Source of the DNA: Oscillospiraceae bacterium
Lineage (GTDB): Bacteria > Bacillota > Clostridia > Oscillospirales > Oscillospiraceae
NCBI GenBank assembly: GCA_020025535.1
Contig: JAHHRY010000004.1
Location: forward strand, 56,954 to 120,953
Length of the DNA: 64,000 bases
Reading direction: 5' to 3'
Shown here: in pieces, positions 59,110 to 64,000 of the stretch
Layout: every line of letters starts with the position of its first letter
Position numbering within the stretch: the stretch's first letter is position 1
Notes under the pieces: generated by a model
Database searches by the model: none
What the model was told of the DNA's origin: nothing
The model's input: the letters and a program-made list of their open reading frames with translations, nothing else
Translations under genes and position numbers: made by a program

Positions 59110-60033
59110 ATGATCGATTTCAAAAAGCTGGATGTCTCCCGCCGGGAAGAATACCAATCCTATCTCCGTTTCGGCGGTCGGATGTGCGAATATTCTTTTG
59201 TAAATCTGGCGCTTTGGGGGCAGCAGCGGGCTGCCGTCGTGGACGGATTTCTCACCATTTTTTCCCAGGCGAACCGCCGGACTCTGTATCTCTACCCTCT
59301 GGGTCAGGGAGAAATCAAGCCGGTCCTGGATGCCATCATCGCCGATGCCCGCCAGCGTGGGATTTCCTGCTGCATCGCCAATCTGGATGCCGATCGATGT
59401 GCGCTTCTTGAAAAGCTCTATCCCGGAAAATTCCGTTTTCACAGGGATCGGGACAGCTTTGACTATGTGTATAATATCGATGACCTTGCCGACCTGAAGG
59501 GTCGCAAATTCCAGCGCAAGCGAAATCTGCTCCACCGTTTTGAGGACGCTTATCCCCACTGTCAGGCGGAAACCATCACCCCCGGCAATCTCCCGGCGGT
59601 GCAGGACATGGTCTACCAGTGGTACCGGAAAAAGCATCTGGACAATCCCATGGGCGATTTCCATCTGGAGGAGGTTGCCATGATGCGGGCGCTGAAAGAC
59701 CCCGCCGCACTGGAGCTGGAAGGACTGGCTCTGATGGACGGCGGTGAAGTTCTGGCCTTCACCTTCGGCTCCCGCCTGACGGAAGACACCTTTGACATCC
59801 ATTTTGAAAAGGCAAAAGACAGTGCCTACGGCGCTTATCCGGCCATCAACCGGGCATTTGCCAGCTATCTGCGGGACAAGTATCCCCAGCTGCGCTACCT
59901 GAACCGAGAAGACGATCTGGGGCTGGAAGGGCTGCGGGATGCAAAACTGTCCTACTATCCGGCCTTTCTTCTGGAGAAATACTGGGCTCAGCTTGAGGAG
60001 GACACCGATGGAACCGAAACACCCCTCCCCTGA
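59110..60033 (+). CDS. DUF2156 protein (phosphatidylglycerol lysyltransferase C-terminal-like)
   Basis: 307 aa. It resembles the soluble GNAT-fold domain of MprF-type aminoacyl-phosphatidylglycerol synthases and other DUF2156 proteins: KFQRKRNLLHRFEDAYP, DTFDIHFEKAKDSAYGAYP and LRYLNREDDLGLEGLRDAK are typical. No membrane segments are present, so it acts in the cytoplasm, perhaps transferring an aminoacyl or acyl group. The ATG at 59110 follows AAAGGATGTG; an in-frame ATG-type extension would overlap the promoter. It overlaps the next gene by 26 bases. Confidence 0.85.
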   Translation: MIDFKKLDVSRREEYQSYLRFGGRMCEYSFVNLALWGQQRAAVVDGFLTIFSQANRRTLYLYPLGQGEIKPVLDAIIADARQRGISCCIANLDADRCALLEKLYPGKFRFHRDRDSFDYVYNIDDLADLKGRKFQRKRNLLHRFEDAYPHCQAETITPGNLPAVQDMVYQWYRKKHLDNPMGDFHLEEVAMMRALKDPAALELEGLALMDGGEVLAFTFGSRLTEDTFDIHFEKAKDSAYGAYPAINRAFASYLRDKYPQLRYLNREDDLGLEGLRDAKLSYYPAFLLEKYWAQLEEDTDGTETPLP

Positions 60034-60763
60034 ACAGACCGCCTCTCTGAAAGCACTTTGGCAGGAGGCCTTCGGAGACACCGACGCTTTTATTGACAGC
60101 TTCTTTCGTATCGGCTATTCTCCCCGGCGGTGTATGTGCATCGCAGAGGGAACTTCCGCTGCCGCTGCAGCCTACTGGCTGGACGGCAGTCTGGAGGGCA
60201 GAAAAGTCGCCTATATTTACGCCGTTGCCACCGCAAAAGCATACCGCAATCGGGGCTTATGCCGTCGGCTTTTGAACGCAATCCACGAAACGCTTGCAGC
60301 GCAAGGGTATCGGTGCAGCGTACTGGTGCCGGACGGCTCTGCCCTTGCCGGAATGTATGCCGGCATGGGCTACCGTTTCTTTGGCGGCATGACGGAATTG
60401 TCCGTGACAGCCGGCGCTCAGGCCGTCCCTCTCTCGCCGGTTTCCCCGGAAGAATATATGCTTCTCAGAAGGCAGTACCTGCCAAAGGGCGGCATTGTGC
60501 AGGAAGGGCGCAGTCTGGATTTTCTGGCAAGCTACGCTTCTTTCTGTGCAGGAGCGGATTTCCTTCTGGCGTATCAGACAGAAAACAATACATTCCGGGG
60601 CATAGAACTTCTGGGGAACGCTGCAGCGGCCCCCGGCATCTTAGCTGCTCTCGGCTGGGAACGGGGTACTTTCCGCATTCCCGGCAGCGAACCTTTTGCC
60701 ATGTGGCATCCTCTCACAGAGGACTCCCCGGCACCCGCTTATTTAGGCCACGCTTTCGATTAA
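60008..60763 (+). CDS. GNAT-family N-acetyltransferase
   Basis: 251 aa. An N-terminal GNAT fold with IYAVATAKAYRNRGLCRRLL (acetyl-CoA binding R/Q-x-x-G-x-G/A-like loop) and the following MYAGMGYRFFGG strand; the C-terminal 110 residues are a second domain without recognised signature. The ATG lies inside the end of the DUF2156 gene, so the two are translated together; both have acyltransferase-type folds and may act on the same substrate. Substrate unknown. Confidence 0.8.
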   Translation: MEPKHPSPEQTASLKALWQEAFGDTDAFIDSFFRIGYSPRRCMCIAEGTSAAAAAYWLDGSLEGRKVAYIYAVATAKAYRNRGLCRRLLNAIHETLAAQGYRCSVLVPDGSALAGMYAGMGYRFFGGMTELSVTAGAQAVPLSPVSPEEYMLLRRQYLPKGGIVQEGRSLDFLASYASFCAGADFLLAYQTENNTFRGIELLGNAAAAPGILAALGWERGTFRIPGSEPFAMWHPLTEDSPAPAYLGHAFD

Positions 60764-60791
60764 AAGAATTAGAAAAAGGCAGGTAATTTAC

Positions 60792-61331
60792 ATGAACATA
60801 CCAACCACGCTCCCCAAGTCTGAAATTCCCAGATTCCTGCAGCGGCAGGTGAACATGAGCCGCTATATGATTCTGGGCACCGTCATCATCACTCTGGTCA
60901 ACTATATTCTTCTCTTTACCCGGGCGGATTTTTATATTACATATTCTGCCGCCGTGCCTTACTACCTGGCATGGCTCGGCCTTGGCATGGATAACAATTT
61001 TGCCCCCGTCTGGAATGTTGCCGGTACCTATGCCTTCACGGGGCTGGTAATGGGTCTTGTGATTCTGATTGGCTATATGCTGCTGTGGTGGTTCGCCAAA
61101 AAGGATATTCTCTGGGTGAAGGTTGCCATGGGACTGCTGATTGTGGATACGCTGGCTCTGCTTTTCTTTGCATTTGCCGTGCTGGACAATCCCATCACCC
61201 GAATCTGGGAGCTTGTTATTCATGTGGCTGTCATCTGGGAAATGAAGAAGGGAATCTCTGCCTACAACCAGCTGCACACCATGCAGACGGAAACACCTGC
61301 ACAGGAAACTTCCTCTGCAGAAAATTCGTAA
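60792..61331 (+). CDS. hypothetical four-helix membrane protein
   Basis: 179 aa. Four hydrophobic segments around residues 25-45, 75-95, 98-120 and 125-140, with a charged N-terminus and a Thr/Glu-rich tail. No family is recognised. AAAGGCAGGT precedes the ATG. Probably co-transcribed with the two upstream genes. Confidence 0.7.
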   Translation: MNIPTTLPKSEIPRFLQRQVNMSRYMILGTVIITLVNYILLFTRADFYITYSAAVPYYLAWLGLGMDNNFAPVWNVAGTYAFTGLVMGLVILIGYMLLWWFAKKDILWVKVAMGLLIVDTLALLFFAFAVLDNPITRIWELVIHVAVIWEMKKGISAYNQLHTMQTETPAQETSSAENS

Positions 61332-61335
61332 AATC

Positions 61336-61366
61336 AAGGGGATGTCGTCTGTGACATCCCCTTTTT
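61336..61366 (+). terminator. terminator of the DUF2156-GNAT-membrane protein genes
   Basis: AAGGGGATGTC pairs with GACATCCCCTT (11 bp, 6-base loop), followed by TTTT. Confidence 0.9.
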
Positions 61367-61392
61367 GTCATGTCCTGTCGGAATTTTACTAC

Positions 61393-61421
61393 TTGGCGAA
61401 TTGACTTTTCTATGCTATAAT
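61393..61421 (+). promoter_or_regulatory. promoter of the GH25 lysozyme gene
   Basis: TTGGCG (61393-61398), 17 bases, TATAAT (61416-61421), with extended -10 TGC. Confidence 0.7.
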
Positions 61422-61454
61422 AGCGAAAAAATAGGGAATGGAGGAGTAGTCTAA

Positions 61455-62315
61455 GTGGCCGAAAAACCGAAATTTAAGGAACACCGCGAGCTGATTGCCG
61501 GGATTATTACGCTGGGCGCTGCAGTTATTCTGCTGATTGTCACCGCTCTGTGCATGAGCAAGTGCTCCGGCGATTCCCAATCAGACAATCATTCAGCGCT
61601 ATCCTCCCTGCCATCCATACAAACTGCTCCCACCAGACCGCCTCTGGCGGTGAATCCCTATGGTCCCGGGGACTTTGCCTATGATAACGGTTATCTCACC
61701 TGTATCTCCGGCGAGAGCGTTCTGGGCATAGACGTTTCCTCCCATCAGGGAGCAATCCGGTGGGGCGAAGTAGCCGAAAGCGGCGTAGGCTTCGCCATGG
61801 TGCGTATCGGATACAGAGGCTGGGGCAACGGAGAGCTTTACAGCGACGAATACATGGAAGACAATCTTCAGGGCGCTGAGAATGCCGGTCTGAAGACGGG
61901 AGCGTATTTTTTCTCTCAGGCCATCAGCGTAGAAGAAGCCGTTGCCGAGGCGCAGTTTGTGCTGGATGCTCTGGATGGCAGAGAATTGTCCATGCCCATT
62001 GCCTTCGACTGGGAATATGTCAATGAAAGCGCCAGAACCGCCCATGTGGACATTGAAACCGTCAACGCCTGTGCCGTTGCCTTCTGTGAGACCATCCGGG
62101 AAGCGGGATATGCACCTATGGTGTATTTCAATCTGGATATTTCAAACCGTCTGCTGGATCTGCAGCTGATACAGGAACAGGGCTATCCTTTCTGGCTGGC
62201 CATGTATTCCAGCATGACCTATCCCTACGAAATCAAAATGTGGCAGTACACAGAAGCCGGTCAGGTACCCGGCATTGACAAGGAAGTGGATCTCAATCTG
62301 TACTTCCCCGATTGA
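61455..62315 (+). CDS. membrane-anchored GH25 lysozyme-like protein
   Basis: 286 aa. A charged N-terminus and one membrane helix (about 15-35) are followed by a Ser/Pro linker and a GH25 (Lyc-type muramidase) domain. LGIDVSSHQGAIRW, FAMVRIGYRGWGNG, KTGAYFFSQAIS and IAFDWEYV (the DxE catalytic pair) are diagnostic. It cleaves peptidoglycan, probably for wall growth or remodelling. The start is GTG with GGAGGAG upstream. Monocistronic. Confidence 0.92.
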   Translation: MAEKPKFKEHRELIAGIITLGAAVILLIVTALCMSKCSGDSQSDNHSALSSLPSIQTAPTRPPLAVNPYGPGDFAYDNGYLTCISGESVLGIDVSSHQGAIRWGEVAESGVGFAMVRIGYRGWGNGELYSDEYMEDNLQGAENAGLKTGAYFFSQAISVEEAVAEAQFVLDALDGRELSMPIAFDWEYVNESARTAHVDIETVNACAVAFCETIREAGYAPMVYFNLDISNRLLDLQLIQEQGYPFWLAMYSSMTYPYEIKMWQYTEAGQVPGIDKEVDLNLYFPD

Positions 62316-62382
62316 AACATATAGCTTTCAAAGCCCCGGCTCAATGAGCCAGAGTCGGCTAAGGACAGTTGGTGTGTAGGAT

Positions 62383-62416
62383 ACGGTGTAGCCCAGTCGG
62401 GCTGCACCGTTTTCTG
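62383..62416 (+). terminator. terminator of the GH25 gene
   Basis: ACGGTG-TA-GCCC pairs with GGGC-TG-CACCGT around AGTC and is followed by TTTTCTGTTTTTT. Confidence 0.9.
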
Positions 62417-62468
62417 TTTTTTCAAGCGGTTTTACCGGAGTTACAGATTTTCTTCTGTGCCTCCCGTA

Positions 62469-62633
62469 TTATTTGGGCATTGGGAGGTTAATCACGCCTG
62501 CACAGACGAAGTGCACCTTGATGGGAACACGCTTTTTCCCATTCTCGTTTTTGTAGCTGTCAAAGATTTCGATTTTGGAGAAACGTGTTGGGGCAATCTC
62601 GATACTTCTTACAGCGTACCGATACTGTGCCAT
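62469..62633 (-). pseudogene. 54-codon coding remnant, possibly the C-terminus of a recombinase
   Basis: An isolated minus-strand frame gives MAQYRYAVRSIEIAPTRFSK, then a charged stretch and HFVCAGVINLPMPK before a stop. The pattern of I-x-K-I-E-I, lysine-rich turn, then an aromatic strand ending in G-x-I resembles the C-terminal end of large serine recombinases of Clostridia. This is a guess from composition and pattern. The frame is open nine residues further upstream only and has no ribosome-binding site, so it is probably a fragment. Confidence 0.35.
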
Positions 62634-62816
62634 ATATGGCATATTCAGTTGTGGGTGGCAGTTAAACTGCTATATGTGGTTTCCGATAGCTCCGCGCATA
62701 TTTAAGAGCGAAGCTGTTTCTTTACAATTTTTCACCTGAAATAAATCTATATTTCTTTATGAAATCTTGAAAAATGCCTGTTATCCTGAAAGTACCACTT
62801 TGAAGGAGGGTTATTT
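62634..62816. other. leader region of the erythromycin-esterase-like gene
   Basis: AT-richer stretch without a recognised gene. No clear promoter hexamers at standard spacing were found; GAAGGAGG lies just before the start at 62817. Confidence 0.4.
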
Positions 62817-64000
62817 ATGAAGACAAAACGACATCACATTGTATGGTGTATTTTGCTGTGTGTCCTTGTAATTCTGATTGCAGCGTCACTGACTTTCATG
62901 CACTTTGGAGGTTTTAGTACAGGAAAAAGCGCAAATTCGGAGCAATTGAAAACATATGCAAAAGGCGTTGATACGATTTTCATTCCGGCAAATGTAAAAG
63001 TGATCGCACTGGGAGAAGCTACCCACGGAAACGCAGAGTTCCAGCAGCTGAAGTTGGATGTATTTCAGAATCTGGTGGAGAATGACGGGGTTCGTGCTTT
63101 TGCCATCGAAGGAGACTTCGGCGGATGTGAGCAGGTGAACCGCTACATTCACGGCGGTGATGGAACTGCGCAGGAAGCTGCAGCCGCAATCGGTTTTAAG
63201 ATTTATCAGACCGATGAGATGGCAGAACTTATTACATACATGAGAGAGTATAATGCAGGTGCTCCGGATGGCGAGGATCTGCGCTTCTATGGTTTTGATA
63301 TGCAGCGCTATAAAGATAGCTTCCATTTGCTCCTGGAAGCCTGCAAGGCAAACGAGGTGGATGCCACTCAGCTGGCGAACCTCGTAAATGGAGATAACTG
63401 GAATGAAGCCTATGACAATGCAGCCAGAGCCGAGGCTATTACCCAGATCAAGACACAACTGGAAAACAAAAAGAATACCGAACAGGCAGTTCATGCGGCA
63501 GATATGCTGCTGAAATATTTGCAGCTGCAAGAGACTAAAGATCCCAACAACGGTATGGATTTGAGAGATACATTCATGGCAGAAAATGTAGAATGGATTT
63601 TGCAGCAGGAACAGGCCCTTGGCAGAGAGAAAATCTTCATCACCGGACATAACAGTCATGTGGCCAAATGGGGAAGCTATGATTCCATGGGAAAGCTTCT
63701 GGAAACAAGTTTCGGGGATGACTACTATGTGATCGGCACAGATTTCTATAAGACAAAATGCAACCTGCCGACCCCTTCCGGGAAACGAACCAATCAGGTG
63801 TTCTATTCTCATGACCCTCTGGCAAAGGCTGCGAAGGAAGCCGGACTCACCATCTGCTGGCTGGACTTCTCTGAGATTCCGGAAGATTCAGAACTCGGAA
63901 ATCAGGTTCGGGAGTATTCCTTTATGGGTAATCTGGGTGAACAGTACTCACCCATGATGCGTCTGCTGCCTCCCAGCTACCGGATGTTCCAGCCTCCGGC
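62817..64000 (+). CDS. erythromycin esterase-like protein (3' end outside the window)
   Basis: At least 394 codons, with no stop before the window ends. An N-terminal membrane helix or signal segment (about 8-27) is followed by an Ere-type domain: LGEATHGNAEF (GExTHG), IEGDFGGCEQVNRYI, RFYGFDMQRY and the late histidine in ITGHNSHVAKWG. Ere enzymes open macrolide lactones, but many family members, including the secreted type seen here, have other, unknown hydrolytic roles; resistance must not be assumed. GGAGGG precedes the ATG. Base composition is lower in GC than the upstream genes, and a recombinase-like remnant lies just upstream, which suggests acquisition. Confidence 0.8.
   Translation, partial: MKTKRHHIVWCILLCVLVILIAASLTFMHFGGFSTGKSANSEQLKTYAKGVDTIFIPANVKVIALGEATHGNAEFQQLKLDVFQNLVENDGVRAFAIEGDFGGCEQVNRYIHGGDGTAQEAAAAIGFKIYQTDEMAELITYMREYNAGAPDGEDLRFYGFDMQRYKDSFHLLLEACKANEVDATQLANLVNGDNWNEAYDNAARAEAITQIKTQLENKKNTEQAVHAADMLLKYLQLQETKDPNNGMDLRDTFMAENVEWILQQEQALGREKIFITGHNSHVAKWGSYDSMGKLLETSFGDDYYVIGTDFYKTKCNLPTPSGKRTNQVFYSHDPLAKAAKEAGLTICWLDFSEIPEDSELGNQVREYSFMGNLGEQYSPMMRLLPPSYRMFQPP

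Noticed and set aside
62316..62816. Intact insertion sequence or transposon end
   Set aside because: No transposase, no terminal inverted repeats and no target duplication could be found; only a short coding fragment remains.
1..64000. CRISPR array or prophage
   Set aside because: No regularly spaced repeats of suitable length and no phage structural or integrase genes were seen.
62817..64000. Calling the final gene a macrolide-resistance gene
   Set aside because: Family membership alone does not show macrolide hydrolysis; exported members of the family have unknown functions.

Overview
The window looks like a chromosome segment of an anaerobic, amino-acid-fermenting Clostridia-type Bacillota. 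An Oscillospirales or Oscillospiraceae gut bacterium is the best guess, but this is inference from gene content. The signs are lipobox lipoproteins and an LPXTG-like sorting signal (a Gram-positive envelope), ferredoxin-linked 2-oxoacid oxidoreductase, Ptb-Buk, the methylaspartate route of glutamate fermentation, a microcompartment ethanolamine locus, strong TTGACA/TATAAT-type promoters, and mostly GC-rich coding DNA. No rRNA, CRISPR array, prophage or intact transposon was seen.

Layout. 1-11.8 kb: a membrane polyferredoxin fused to two thioredoxin (TlpA-like) domains faces four lipoproteins and one probable wall-anchored repeat protein on the opposite strand. Two of the lipoproteins carry TlpA-like CGPC domains. 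12.0-18.4 kb (minus): ptb-buk-P-loop NTPase-four-subunit 2-oxoacid:ferredoxin oxidoreductase-ilvE. This set would turn branched-chain amino acids into branched-chain acids plus ATP and reduced ferredoxin. 19.1-27.8 kb (minus): citramalate lyase, mesaconase, glutamate mutase (GlmS/GlmL/GlmE) and methylaspartate ammonia-lyase, a complete glutamate to pyruvate + acetate route. 28.0-28.9 kb (plus): a P-loop protein with an AlaX-like domain. 28.9-35.4 kb (minus): hutH-hutU-hutI-ftcD-fchA, histidine to glutamate. 35.6-46.3 kb: mixed genes (nucleotidase-guanylate kinase fusion, membrane XRE regulator, an AT-rich foreign-looking lipoprotein, tRNA-Leu, a preQ1-riboswitch-controlled queT, RluA, MATE, DagK, Nudix, M3 peptidase, zinc ribbon). 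46.5-48.7 kb (minus): ruvCAB. 48.8-59.0 kb (plus): a compact eut operon with shell proteins EutL, EutM and EutN. 59.1-64 kb (plus): DUF2156, GNAT, membrane protein, GH25 lysozyme, and an erythromycin-esterase-like gene that runs off the end.

How the genes fit together. Histidine gives glutamate through Hut; glutamate gives pyruvate and acetate through methylaspartate; branched-chain amino acids are deaminated by IlvE and oxidised to acyl-CoA, which Ptb-Buk turns into ATP; ethanolamine is split inside a microcompartment into ammonia and acetaldehyde and then to ethanol and acetyl-phosphate. These routes are recognised families. The least understood parts are the extracytoplasmic thiol-redox lipoprotein array at 1-11.8 kb, the P-loop proteins placed inside or beside the fermentation operons, and the nucleotidase-guanylate kinase fusion. 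Product calls rest on reading motifs and context; no database search was run.
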